64,000 nucleotides of DNA, from assembly GCF_007097385.1 (NCBI RefSeq), contig NZ_VJZS01000023.1, positions 1-64,000 of the forward strand. The letters are read 5' to 3'. The stretch's first letter is position 1. Every line of letters begins with the position of its first letter. Below are positions 1 through 8,603 of this stretch, piece after piece. The position numbers and the translations under genes are program-made. The stretch is from Flavobacterium sp. ZT3R18 (GTDB lineage Bacteria > Bacteroidota > Bacteroidia > Flavobacteriales > Flavobacteriaceae). Under the pieces are notes generated by a model. It had not been told where the DNA came from. It searched no databases and was given only the letters and a program-made list of their open reading frames with translations.

Positions 1-93
1 TGCCATCTTTTGTTCTAACTTCAAATCATAATAAACGACATTATGAGCGAAACCGCTAATATCTAAATGGACTTGTTGTGCAAAATTACTCAT
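1..93 (-). CDS. N-terminus of an unknown protein, possibly Vgr-like (partial)
   Basis: An ATG at 93-91 opens a frame that runs without a stop for 31 codons to the window edge. The peptide begins MSNFAQQVHLDISGFAHNVV and continues with YYDLKLEQKMA. The LQ/EQKMA ending resembles the start of Bacteroidota type VI secretion Vgr-family proteins, where a similar phrase precedes the first beta-barrel, but 31 residues cannot establish that. I see no hydrophobic signal peptide. About 790 bases separate it from the next gene, so it is probably a separate transcription unit. The codon use looks native. Confidence 0.45.
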   Translation of the reverse strand, partial: MSNFAQQVHLDISGFAHNVVYYDLKLEQKMA

Positions 94-883
94 AGGTTTG
101 TAGGTTAATGATTGTTTTAATGATAAACTATATAATTTATTTTTTACAAACCTAACTCATTTAATAATACAAAACAATACCCACTTTTAGTGATATTTAA
201 GTTTTTTTTACAGAAAAATAAACCCTTATGGATTTAAATTCCATAGATTTGGTTGGCAGACTAAAAGTCTGCAAGGTCGCGGCACTTATTTATTAACCAC
301 TAATTACACTAATTAGCACTAATTAATTTGTAAAAAATTACGTGATTTCTGGCTGAAATATTTTTAGAAGCTAAATCAAAATTCAATAAAACGCTAGTTT
401 TAAACCATATACGAAACCAATAAAGCAACAAAAAAAATATGGATTTCATTTTCATCCAAAGGAATATTTTTTTTGTTTGGTTAACAGCCCAGCATTTACT
501 GGGTCAAATTGGTTTTTCATAAAATTGGTTTTTTAATTGGTTAATAATAGCATTCAATAAAATCGTATTCGTAAAACAACATCCAGTTCACTTATCGTAA
601 ATGGTTTTCAAACTTGTTTTTAAAATCAAAGGCGGTTAAATTTTGATTCTAAAAGGGTATAATTAGGGCAAAAAAACTCTCTTTTATTTTGAAATATTTT
701 GTGGTATTTATTAAAAAAAAAACATGAAAAGGGCTAGAATTAAACCAATTCGGCTTAACCTTTTAAAATTTTCAAATGAAAAAAAAATGTATGATTCTGA
801 TTGTCAGTCTCTAAAAACTATTTTAAGAGAACTATGAATTATAGTTTTCTTTTTTCTTAATAACTGACTTTTTTTGATTTTGC
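94..883. other. Gene-free intergenic region with small repeats
   Basis: I found no convincing gene in this 790-base AT-rich stretch. It holds a perfect 7-bp hairpin (GCAGACT-AAA-AGTCTGC, 256-272). At about 291-330 there is a single arm of the ACTAATTACACTAATT-type dispersed repeat seen elsewhere in the window. A short inverted repeat (AACTAT-gaatt-ATAGTT, 830-846) sits 38 bases past the GH35 stop and is followed by T-rich DNA on the minus strand, so it may be a weak terminator. Confidence 0.5.
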
Positions 884-2740
884 CTACCCTTTTTCAGGTT
901 GCAAACTTTCCAATATGGGTGTTTCTAAGGTTCCTACTGAATTTTGAATCTTGTCATTTTTTTGTTCGAAAATCACAATCTCATTAGCCCCTTCTTTTAA
1001 CCAGCATCCTGGAACATATAGTGTTTGTTGAGGTCCCACACTCCAGTAACGACCAATATTGACTCCGTTAATGAAAATTATTCCTTTGCCCCAATCCCGC
1101 ATGTCAAGAAAAGTGTCACCTGTTGTATTCAGGTCAAAAGTTCCTTGGTAGACTGTGGGAAGCCCAACTTTAGCCGTGGTTTTGGCATCGGTTAAATTAG
1201 GTACGACATCCATTGGCAACGCGTACATATTCCAGTCACCGGTAATTGTTTGTCCATTAATAATTACTGGCGAAATAATCCCTTTGGTGCTGTTTATAAT
1301 ATCGGCCCCATAATTGATACGTCCCATATTTTCAACAATAATATCTAAAGCGGCATTAAAAGGCACATCAATCATACAATCATATTTTTTGTAATAGCGA
1401 TTCAATTCGGCTACTTTTACACCATTCACATATACAATGGCATAATCGCGAAGTCCTTTTAATTCAAGTTTTCCGCTAATGGGTTGTTTGAATTTTTTAC
1501 TGTACCAAACATAGCCATGACCTTGATTTAAATCTTCAAAAGTCAAAGGGGTATCTGCAGTAACTGGTTTTATTTTGCTTTTTAGATATTCTAAACTAAC
1601 TGCTTTGGTTAAATGAATATTTGGAATGGAAATTACCGGAATCTTTGCAGGTACCGCTGGAGTTTTAGGATTCATTAATATATCTCGCAAAGCAGTATAT
1701 TTTTCTGTTGCCCAACCTGCTTCGCTTATGGGAGCATCATAATCATAGGTAGTCAAATCAGGCTGGATGTCGTGATTACCATCATAATTTGCCCCAGAGG
1801 TAAACCCAAAATTGGTTCCGCCATGTACCATATAATAATTGAAAGAAACGCCGGCGTCCAGATATTTTTGAGTTTGCTTTACTACACTTTCTGTTGAAAC
1901 TTTAGGGAATTCTTCGGCCCAATGATCCAACCAACCCGGATAAAACTCGGCAACCATATACGGTCCTTTCCCTCCATTATACTGATTGACTACTTCTTTT
2001 AATTTGGCAACATCATCTTCTCCATTAGCGGTTGGTAAAGCTCCCGGAAGTGCTCCTCCATCAAACAACCAACTACCATCGGAGGTAAAGAAAGGCACAT
2101 TGAAACCTACATCTTTGAGTTGCTGAAAAACGGCGGCACTGTATTTTTTATGCTCTGCCAATGGTATGTCTTTGCGTTGAGCAACATAGGAACCAAATTC
2201 ATTTTCGCCCTGAACCATAATTATTGGCCCACCATTACTCACCAATAAATTTTTTACCTGACCATAAAGTGCCGTAAAATAGGATTTGGTCGCTGCCAAA
2301 TATTGTGGATTGTTTCCGCGAATAACCATCCCGGGGACTTTTTGCAAAAACCACGGATAACCCCCAAATTCCCATTCAGCACAAACATAAGGACCAGGAC
2401 GCAAAATGACATACAAACCTTCCTCCTGCGCTATTTTTATGTATGCTGCAATGTCTTTATTACCAGTTTTAAAATCCCAAACACCAGGTGCTGTTTCGTG
2501 ATAATTCCAAAAAACATAGGTCGCTACAGCATTCAACCCCATGGCTTTCATCATTTTCAAACGATGACGCCAATACGGTTTAGGAACACGGGCATAATGC
2601 ATTTCGCCACTATGAATCTGAATGGGTTTTCCGTCTAAAACAAAATTACCAGCCGTAATAGCAAAAGTGTGTTTGGTTTGCCCAGTTGCATTTACAACTA
2701 ACAAAAGGAATAAAAACAAGGTAAAAAGACTTTTTTTCAT
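884..2740 (-). CDS. Secreted GH35 beta-galactosidase
   Basis: Glycoside hydrolase family 35 enzyme, 618 aa, which removes terminal beta-linked galactose with retention. A signal peptide (about residues 1-20, hydrophobic FTLFLFLLLVV) sends it to the periplasm or cell surface. The TIM barrel spans about 25-350. The motif QGENEFGSY carries the expected acid/base Glu181, and VAEFYPGWLDHW carries the expected nucleophile Glu265. After the barrel come beta-sandwich segments typical of GH35: one near GYVWYSKKF, and a C-terminal one with GVNIGRYWSVGPQQTLYVP. It is the last gene of the GH31-nucleotidyltransferase-kinase operon, 124 bases after the kinase. In that context a role on galactose of O-glycan cores is plausible. 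Family assignment is firm; natural substrate is inferred. Confidence 0.93.
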   Translation of the reverse strand: MKKSLFTLFLFLLLVVNATGQTKHTFAITAGNFVLDGKPIQIHSGEMHYARVPKPYWRHRLKMMKAMGLNAVATYVFWNYHETAPGVWDFKTGNKDIAAYIKIAQEEGLYVILRPGPYVCAEWEFGGYPWFLQKVPGMVIRGNNPQYLAATKSYFTALYGQVKNLLVSNGGPIIMVQGENEFGSYVAQRKDIPLAEHKKYSAAVFQQLKDVGFNVPFFTSDGSWLFDGGALPGALPTANGEDDVAKLKEVVNQYNGGKGPYMVAEFYPGWLDHWAEEFPKVSTESVVKQTQKYLDAGVSFNYYMVHGGTNFGFTSGANYDGNHDIQPDLTTYDYDAPISEAGWATEKYTALRDILMNPKTPAVPAKIPVISIPNIHLTKAVSLEYLKSKIKPVTADTPLTFEDLNQGHGYVWYSKKFKQPISGKLELKGLRDYAIVYVNGVKVAELNRYYKKYDCMIDVPFNAALDIIVENMGRINYGADIINSTKGIISPVIINGQTITGDWNMYALPMDVVPNLTDAKTTAKVGLPTVYQGTFDLNTTGDTFLDMRDWGKGIIFINGVNIGRYWSVGPQQTLYVPGCWLKEGANEIVIFEQKNDKIQNSVGTLETPILESLQPEKG

Positions 2741-2864
2741 TTGAAATTATTTATTATTAATGAACTCTAGCGATAATTTAGAGGAGAAGCAATGCTATCA
2801 CAATTCCTCAAAAGAATAGGCAGTACTTCAATTATGATTATTGAAACACTGCATATTTATACGT

Positions 2865-3896
2865 TTAATTTTTTATTTTCAAATACAACTGCACACTATC
2901 CATCAATTTAATCTGTGTTTTGGCTCTTACCAGATTTTGATCCTCGTATGTTGTTGTATAATAACTGTCATTATTTAAGTAATCTCCCAAGAAACGACAA
3001 GCTTGTTCAAAAAGAATCAAGGGTAAGCTTAAATGAATATTTTTCGATTCCTCTTCAGACATAAAACTCGAGGCTTCTTTGACGTAAGCCTTCATAAAAG
3101 CCTCATAAATTTCTATGTCAAAACACACTTTCGACAGGTCTTTTTCTTCTTCCGTTGATGTGTTGGTTCCTGTTCGTAGGGCATCTCCAACATCATGAAA
3201 AATACTTCCTGGCATTACCGTGTCAAAATCAATGATGCATAAAATATTACCCTTTTCGTCAAAAAGCATGTTCCCAACTTTAGTGTCATTGTGCACTACT
3301 CTCAACGGTATTCTTCCTGAATTGATAGCACTGGCAACGGTTTCAATGCTTTTGAAATTAGATTCTAAAAACGCAATCGATTCTTTTGCTTGAGCCAACC
3401 TTTCAGGAGATGCTTTTATTATGCTTTCTTCAAAATCACAAAACCTTTTTATCGTATTATGAAAATCCGGAATCGTATATTCTAATTCCGAAACCGGAAA
3501 ATTGAGCAATGCCATATGAAACTTGGCCAAATAAGCCCCAACCTGACTTGCAACCGCATTAGAATCAATTCGATCCAGAACTGCCGAAGGGATATACGTT
3601 GAAAGCTGCCAAATCGTATCGTCTTGTTCCGAGTAAAACCGTCCTTCTCTATTGGCAATAAATGTCAAAGTAGGAAACCCATTTGCATTCAGATAACTAG
3701 TGGTTTTTATCTTATTGTTCAATAAAGCTTTTATATTCGGAAATACAACCTGATTCATTTTTTGCAAAATATACTCTTCATCGGCAGTTTCAATTTTGTA
3801 CGTGCTATTGATCAGTCCACTGTCAATGGTCGTATAGCCAAGAATTGGTTTGTCCGAATAAAAATCCTTAAAGACGGTTTGAATTAATTCTTCCAT
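2865..3896 (-). CDS. NahK-like sugar 1-kinase (APH fold)
   Basis: Cytoplasmic phosphotransferase of the aminoglycoside-phosphotransferase/choline-kinase fold, 343 aa with no signal peptide. The N lobe includes a 'YILQKMN' segment. The catalytic loop is VVHNDTKVGNMLFDE and the metal-binding Asp lies in CIIDFDTVMPG. The phrase IDFDTVMPG...DVGDALR is characteristic of N-acetylhexosamine 1-kinases (NahK), which phosphorylate GalNAc or GlcNAc at C1 and were once misnamed mucin desulfatases. Its start overlaps the end of the upstream nucleotidyltransferase by 13 bases, which suggests translational coupling and a two-step salvage route from free sugar to sugar-1-phosphate to NDP-sugar. GalNAc specificity is inferred from the neighbours. 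A homoserine or choline kinase role is less likely in this context. Confidence 0.8.
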   Translation of the reverse strand: MEELIQTVFKDFYSDKPILGYTTIDSGLINSTYKIETADEEYILQKMNQVVFPNIKALLNNKIKTTSYLNANGFPTLTFIANREGRFYSEQDDTIWQLSTYIPSAVLDRIDSNAVASQVGAYLAKFHMALLNFPVSELEYTIPDFHNTIKRFCDFEESIIKASPERLAQAKESIAFLESNFKSIETVASAINSGRIPLRVVHNDTKVGNMLFDEKGNILCIIDFDTVMPGSIFHDVGDALRTGTNTSTEEEKDLSKVCFDIEIYEAFMKAYVKEASSFMSEEESKNIHLSLPLILFEQACRFLGDYLNNDSYYTTTYEDQNLVRAKTQIKLMDSVQLYLKIKN

Positions 3897-4765
3897 ACTT
3901 CATTTTTATAAATCCCCTGATCATGTAATTTTTGAAGTCTTACTTCGGCCAATTCTTTATCGGTTTTGTAGGTAATTCCAATCCATTCTTCATTGGTTTT
4001 TAAAACTTCAACGGTAACGATATTGTTTTTAATCATCTCACCAACCACATTGGGCAACTGGTATTCAATACTATTGTCATCTAGCCATTTTGCAATAAAT
4101 TTGTGAATATCTGTATCTATAAAATCAAAAATTTGAGTGGTAAACCCGAACATGTTCATCGATACAAATGCATCTTTGCTAATCTCTTGCAATTCTGAAT
4201 TAGCATCGGGATAAAGAACTACCCCATTTTCTATTCTAATTTTTTCTCTTTCGATAGAATCTACCAAATAGTTATTTTCCATCTGAATTTCGGCTCTATT
4301 TACCGTTCCGTTCTCCGACAGTGTTTTCAAAATAGGATACACAATTGCACAAGGATTATGGAATGTTGACAAATGATCGTAGGCTAACTGAAAAGAGCTT
4401 CGACCATAAAAATCATCGGCATTAATCAACAGAAAATTGTTCTTCACTTTATCTTTGGCACACCAAACGGCATGAGCAGTTCCCCAAGGCCTTACGTTCT
4501 TATATGTTAAAACATTTAATGTTAACTCCTTAGTTTGAACTACAAATTCAACTGCAACCTTTTGATTCCGAATGTATCTTTCCGTCAAAATTGGAATCAT
4601 GTCTTCCTGCACTATCAATACAATTTTACCAAATCCGGCTAGTATGGCATCTGAAATGGAATAATCCATTATAATTTCACCATTGGGTCCTATGGTGTCT
4701 AACTGTTTCAATCCTCCGTACCGCGTTCCTAAACCCGCGGCTAATACTACTAATGTTGGCTTCAT
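3884..4765 (-). CDS. NDP-sugar nucleotidyltransferase
   Basis: Nucleotidyltransferase of the GT-A-like pyrophosphorylase fold, 293 aa and cytoplasmic. The N-terminal nucleotide-binding signature is VVLAAGLGTRYGGLKQL (residues about 5-22), followed by GPNGEIIMDYSI. A metal-binding INADDFYG motif lies near 114-121. Enzymes of this type couple a sugar-1-phosphate to UTP or another NTP. It sits between the GH31 gene (76-base gap) and the kinase (13-base overlap), the expected partner for the kinase product, perhaps GalNAc-1-P to UDP-GalNAc. Nucleotide and sugar specificity cannot be read from the sequence. The C-terminal half lacks the left-handed beta-helix of GlmU-type enzymes. Confidence 0.85.
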   Translation of the reverse strand: MKPTLVVLAAGLGTRYGGLKQLDTIGPNGEIIMDYSISDAILAGFGKIVLIVQEDMIPILTERYIRNQKVAVEFVVQTKELTLNVLTYKNVRPWGTAHAVWCAKDKVKNNFLLINADDFYGRSSFQLAYDHLSTFHNPCAIVYPILKTLSENGTVNRAEIQMENNYLVDSIEREKIRIENGVVLYPDANSELQEISKDAFVSMNMFGFTTQIFDFIDTDIHKFIAKWLDDNSIEYQLPNVVGEMIKNNIVTVEVLKTNEEWIGITYKTDKELAEVRLQKLHDQGIYKNEVWKN

Positions 4766-4841
4766 CTTCTTTCTTTTTAATCACATTATCCTAAAAAATA
4801 TTTTTTTTATGGATTGTTCCTTTATAAATTAATCTTGTTTT

Positions 4842-7800
4842 TTATTTAATCGTTACAACCACATTTTCCTTTACGCTCCATTTCCCACAATTGATTTTCA
4901 AAAGTCCTTTTTGGACTGTACTGTCAAAAGACCAGTCTTTTATTATTTTTCCGTTTATGGTAATCGATTGTGGCTTCTGGTTTCTGTGAATCAACAACTC
5001 GTAATTTCTATTTTCAAGCATCCCTTTGTAATTTCCTTTAATGGCATTAATGGTAACTACTTCCGAATTTGATTTTGGCTCATCTGTAATATCCGTTGTA
5101 GCATATATTCCTTTACGATGCTCTCTTGATTTCCCATCATCTTCGTACAATTGATAATTTGTTTTTCCGTTTGGATAGATATCTAATGTTAAAGTATCCA
5201 ATGGTTTTTCTTCATCGTAATTCATTTGTGGATACATAGGAATAATCGATCCTAATTTTACGAATAATGGCAATTTATCAAGTGGTGCATTGTAATTATC
5301 CAAAGTCTGTTTGCCAGCATAGACGGTTCCATCCCAATAGTCAATCCAGTTTCCTTCTGGCAAGTAAATACCGTCTCTTTTTACTTCATCTTTATAAACA
5401 GGAGCTACCAAGAATGATTTTCCCAACAAAAACTCATATTGTGTAGCTGTACCCAAGGTTACCGGATCATTTGGATATTCGAGTAACAAACCACGAACGG
5501 CAGGAACGCCAGTTTGGTAGGCTTCGTTCATAAGCGTGTACATATAAGGGGTAAGACGCATTTTTAACTGCAGGTATTCTCGGTTTATGGAGGTGTATGG
5601 TTCTCCGAAAATCCAAGGTTGCTTGTCTTTTTTGGCCCAACCACTCATGGTCATTAAAACGGGGGTAAAACATTTCCATTGCAAGTCACGAACATAGGTT
5701 TTTTCGCTTCCGCCAAAGATAGCATCGATGTCACCCGTAGCACAGTTTTGAGCAGAAAGTCCCGCTCCTATCACGGTTGGAATATGAAAACGAATGTATT
5801 CCCAATCGCCTTTTTGATCGCCTGTCCACATCACACTGTAACGGTGAGTACCAGCCCAACCCATTACACTCCAAACAAAACCACGAGAATCGCTGTTTTT
5901 TTCGATGCCTTCGTAAGCGGCTTTACAACCATCTAATGCATATTTATATCCTGGTCCAACCCAAGCCACATCTAGTTTACAAAGTCTGGTTCCGTAAGTC
6001 CCCACTTCGGTGGCGATTTTATCCACTCCATTCTCGGTCCATAATCCGGTGTAGAAGCCTCTTTTCTTTAACTCCACAACAGTTGAATCTAATTTGGTAT
6101 ATCCACAACCGTAGCCATCGTTTGGTAAAATCCAACCGCGGGGCATATTATTTTTCACATATTGATCGGCAACCAATTTTACTACATCGGGAGTGGTGCC
6201 TTTTTTGTTGTAACAGTTGGCGTCTCCCAAACTCATTTGCCAACGCGCTGGCATAAAAGGTCGTCCGGTAATCTCGGTATAATCACCCAAAATATCTTTT
6301 AAGGATGACCCTATGAAATAATAACAATCAAAACGATTTTCGTTGTGAGACAAAGACAACTTATTGGTAAAATCATAAACCCCCACATCAAAGGTGTTTC
6401 TCAAAGCTCCATATCCACGGCTGCTCATATAAAACGGCACAGGGTTTGGTCTTCCTCCATTATCCCAGCCGTTTCCTTTTTCGATTAACAAAACGGTATC
6501 TTTATGGGAGAAATAGCCGTTTTGCATGCCGCAGCCATAAAAATATTCGTCGTTGTTGTATTTTAATTGTTGAGTGGTTTTGGCTCCAAAAGACAAAGGC
6601 TCTTTTTCTGCCCACAATACTTTTCCTGTTGCATCATACAAAGAAAAAAGGATAGGTTTTTTTTGAATCTGAAGCTTTCCTGCCTTCGAAGCAATATAAA
6701 TAGCGTTGGTGTCTTCCGTTATTTTCAAGGAAGGTTGGTATATTTTATCATCAATTACAATGTCATTCCCCGCTGGATTTGTATAATTGCCATCCGGACT
6801 TAGCAGCACACGAAAAATATCGTCTTTGTAGAATAACACTTTTAGTTTGGTCATTCCGCTTTGCATTTCGATTCCGTTCGATAATTTTTCCCATTTGGTC
6901 AATTTCCCTAAAACCGTTTTTTCGTTACTGATGGTCTGAACCAACTGATTATTGGCTGGGGTTTCATCGCCAGCCAACTGTATATTAAAATCTAATTGGT
7001 ACAATGGCGCTTGTGATAAATCGATAGTTGAGAAAACTACTTCTCTAACTTCTCCGCTTTTCAATGGATTTTGTTTGGCATCAATCGTTTGGTTTTCGAA
7101 AACAGTCACATTGACTTTAGCCGTTACGGAAAATTTTTCGGCAATGGTTTCAGAACCGTTATTGCGAATGCTTACTCTTAATTTTTCGGAAGTGGTAAGT
7201 ACATTTCCGTTTTCAGAATGCGAAAGTAAACGAACGATTCCCACATCTTTCTTGTTGGCTTGCGTCAATTCGATATCATCGACCATCCAATACCAGGCTT
7301 GAAGTCCTTTCCAATAAAATCGAAGATATACTTTTGGGGCATTGGCAGCCCATTTAGAAATATTAATCTCTTCTGTTACCGGAACCAACATATCTGTAGC
7401 CTCTTTGGCTCCATTGCGTACATCCCACTCTTGCCAATGCACATTATCAGTACTCACCCCAACATACAAACCAGCTCCATTACCTGGATGATAGTCCCAC
7501 CAACGGAATGTATGTTGAAATTTTAAAACAACTGATTCTTTTCCAGAACAATCAATTGGTGCAGAAGTTATCCAACCATCAGGATAATTGTTCTTCTTAA
7601 TCCAATTTTCGACATCTTCATCTGTAAAATAACCTGCTTGGAAAAGCATATAGGCACCACGACTTTTTGATGCAATTGGTGGCGCTTGTTGTTGGTATTT
7701 ATAAGATCCAGGATACGGTTCATTGGTTACTATCCATTGTGGATCCCATGTTCCTTTAACCTCAGAAATTGTCCAATTAGCCGGTATTTTACCCGAACTA

Positions 7801-7910
7801 AAATCCTGCTTGTAAAAAGGTTGGTTTTGAGCTTGTATGGAAACGATTCCCAAAACGCAGAGGGCGATTAGTAGTATTCTTTTCATCATTCTGTTTTTAT
7901 TGTTGTTCAA
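4842..7910 (-). CDS. Multidomain GH31 glycosidase (possible alpha-N-acetylgalactosaminidase)
   Basis: Secreted glycoside hydrolase, 1022 aa. A signal peptide (MMKRILLIALCVLGIVSIQAQ) begins at Met8/Met9, so translation may start at 7889 or 7886 rather than 7910. Residues about 30-225 form a MAM/jelly-roll-like sandwich with WYWMVDDIEL at its end; about 225-330 look like a CARDB/Ig module; the rest is the GH31 catalytic region. The probable nucleophile is Asp647 in KLDVAWVGPGY and the probable acid/base is Asp698 in MWTGDQKGDWEY, a spacing normal for GH31. The nucleophile region does not match classic alpha-glucosidases (WxDMNE) and recalls the subfamily reported to contain alpha-N-acetylgalactosaminidases; that match is from memory. 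It is the first gene of its operon, behind a promoter/palindrome block shared with susC. Confidence 0.88.
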   Translation of the reverse strand: MNNNKNRMMKRILLIALCVLGIVSIQAQNQPFYKQDFSSGKIPANWTISEVKGTWDPQWIVTNEPYPGSYKYQQQAPPIASKSRGAYMLFQAGYFTDEDVENWIKKNNYPDGWITSAPIDCSGKESVVLKFQHTFRWWDYHPGNGAGLYVGVSTDNVHWQEWDVRNGAKEATDMLVPVTEEINISKWAANAPKVYLRFYWKGLQAWYWMVDDIELTQANKKDVGIVRLLSHSENGNVLTTSEKLRVSIRNNGSETIAEKFSVTAKVNVTVFENQTIDAKQNPLKSGEVREVVFSTIDLSQAPLYQLDFNIQLAGDETPANNQLVQTISNEKTVLGKLTKWEKLSNGIEMQSGMTKLKVLFYKDDIFRVLLSPDGNYTNPAGNDIVIDDKIYQPSLKITEDTNAIYIASKAGKLQIQKKPILFSLYDATGKVLWAEKEPLSFGAKTTQQLKYNNDEYFYGCGMQNGYFSHKDTVLLIEKGNGWDNGGRPNPVPFYMSSRGYGALRNTFDVGVYDFTNKLSLSHNENRFDCYYFIGSSLKDILGDYTEITGRPFMPARWQMSLGDANCYNKKGTTPDVVKLVADQYVKNNMPRGWILPNDGYGCGYTKLDSTVVELKKRGFYTGLWTENGVDKIATEVGTYGTRLCKLDVAWVGPGYKYALDGCKAAYEGIEKNSDSRGFVWSVMGWAGTHRYSVMWTGDQKGDWEYIRFHIPTVIGAGLSAQNCATGDIDAIFGGSEKTYVRDLQWKCFTPVLMTMSGWAKKDKQPWIFGEPYTSINREYLQLKMRLTPYMYTLMNEAYQTGVPAVRGLLLEYPNDPVTLGTATQYEFLLGKSFLVAPVYKDEVKRDGIYLPEGNWIDYWDGTVYAGKQTLDNYNAPLDKLPLFVKLGSIIPMYPQMNYDEEKPLDTLTLDIYPNGKTNYQLYEDDGKSREHRKGIYATTDITDEPKSNSEVVTINAIKGNYKGMLENRNYELLIHRNQKPQSITINGKIIKDWSFDSTVQKGLLKINCGKWSVKENVVVTIK

Positions 7911-8090
7911 ACTTCCGAAAAACGATTATTCTTATCGAAAAGGTGTTCTTTTTATGTTACTATTTTATTTAAAAAAAACACCACCGTTCAATTTATGTCT
8001 GTTTCTTAAAAAAGCTTAAAAATGATATTAAAATCCTCTTTTTACTATTTTTAACTTAAACATCAAACAATAATATTCCCAATTCCATGA

Positions 8091-8121
8091 CGAAACTATA
8101 TATTATTTTTTAATAAAAAAA
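8091..8121 (-). promoter_or_regulatory. Putative promoter of the GH31 operon
   Basis: On the minus strand a Bacteroidota-type core promoter reads TTTT (8121-8118), 19 bases, then TAGTTTCG (8098-8091), one base off TAnnTTTG. The predicted start of transcription is near 8084-8087, leaving a leader of about 175 bases. The same boxes with the same spacing occur before susC (26287-26317), and the flanking bases are conserved between the two sites. Confidence 0.5.
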
Positions 8122-8137
8122 GGAAAACATGAAAAAA

Positions 8138-8174
8138 TGTGCTCGAACACATTAAATTTGTGTTATCGAGCACA
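8138..8174. promoter_or_regulatory. 37-bp palindromic operator, copy 1
   Basis: A long inverted repeat with outer arms TGTGCTCGA and TCGAGCACA, and inner arms ACACA and TGTGT around an AT-rich centre. A second copy before susC (26334-26370) differs at only about three positions. Its centre lies about 69 bases upstream of the predicted transcription start in both cases, upstream of the -33 box. That position suits activation better than simple blocking. The LacI-type regulator at 26669-27709 is the obvious candidate ligand (inference). Confidence 0.7.
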
Positions 8175-8305
8175 TAAATTATGCAGAACTACTATTGCCA
8201 ACCACTTTTACGAGTCGTTTTTTTATCGTCAGTAAGAAAATTAAGGCGCCTTATTTTGGCGATTAAAACTTAAAATCAGAATGTTAGTTTAAGTTTTAAC
8301 CAAAA

Positions 8306-8345
8306 AAAAAACACCATTCAGATTTAAATTTGAATGGTGTTTTTT
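8306..8345 (-). terminator. Rho-independent terminator after the M1 aminopeptidase operon
   Basis: A perfect stem of at least 14 bp (AACACCATTCA against TGAATGGTGTT) with a 10-base AT loop, flanked by A-runs and T-runs on both sides, so it could act in both directions. On the minus strand it ends transcripts coming from the susC-to-M1 gene block, before the GH31 operon promoter. Confidence 0.85.
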
Positions 8346-8429
8346 ATTAAAAAAAGAGACGAAAATTAAATTTTTTCACTCCAAAAACAACTTTAGTCTG
8401 ATTTCGAAAATGCTTTTGAGGTTGGAAAA

Positions 8430-8555
8430 AACTGTTGTTTCGATAGCCTATACCGAAACCAGTTGTTTCGCCGGTAAAAAAATCATAACACCATTATCCA
8501 CTTTTGGAGTTAAGGCAGTAATTTTATGTAGTGATTGCATAGCAACATTTACTTT
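8430..8555 (-). pseudogene. Decayed fragment of a DUF5107-TPR protein C-terminus
   Basis: Minus-strand translation gives KVNVAMQSLHKITALTPKVD then NGVMIFLPAKQLVSV, a TAG stop, then AIETT. This aligns with the C-terminal part of the intact DUF5107-TPR protein at 12468-15566 (KATANESLQKIIAFSPKVDN, TVMNFLPANQLVSAWAIEKT). The stop (8448-8450) replaces the Trp codon, TGG to TAG. No further homologous coding sequence is evident on either side, and there is no start. It is therefore a relic of a paralogous or earlier gene copy, lying just past the stop of the M1 aminopeptidase gene. Confidence 0.8.
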
Positions 8556-8603
8556 TGCAAAAATTGCAATTGTTAGGATTTTTCCTAACTATTCTTGACG
8601 GTT

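Noticed and set aside
5679..6256. Overlapping plus-strand open frames within the GH31 gene
   Set aside because: No protein-family features, and they lie antisense to a gene with clear catalytic motifs.
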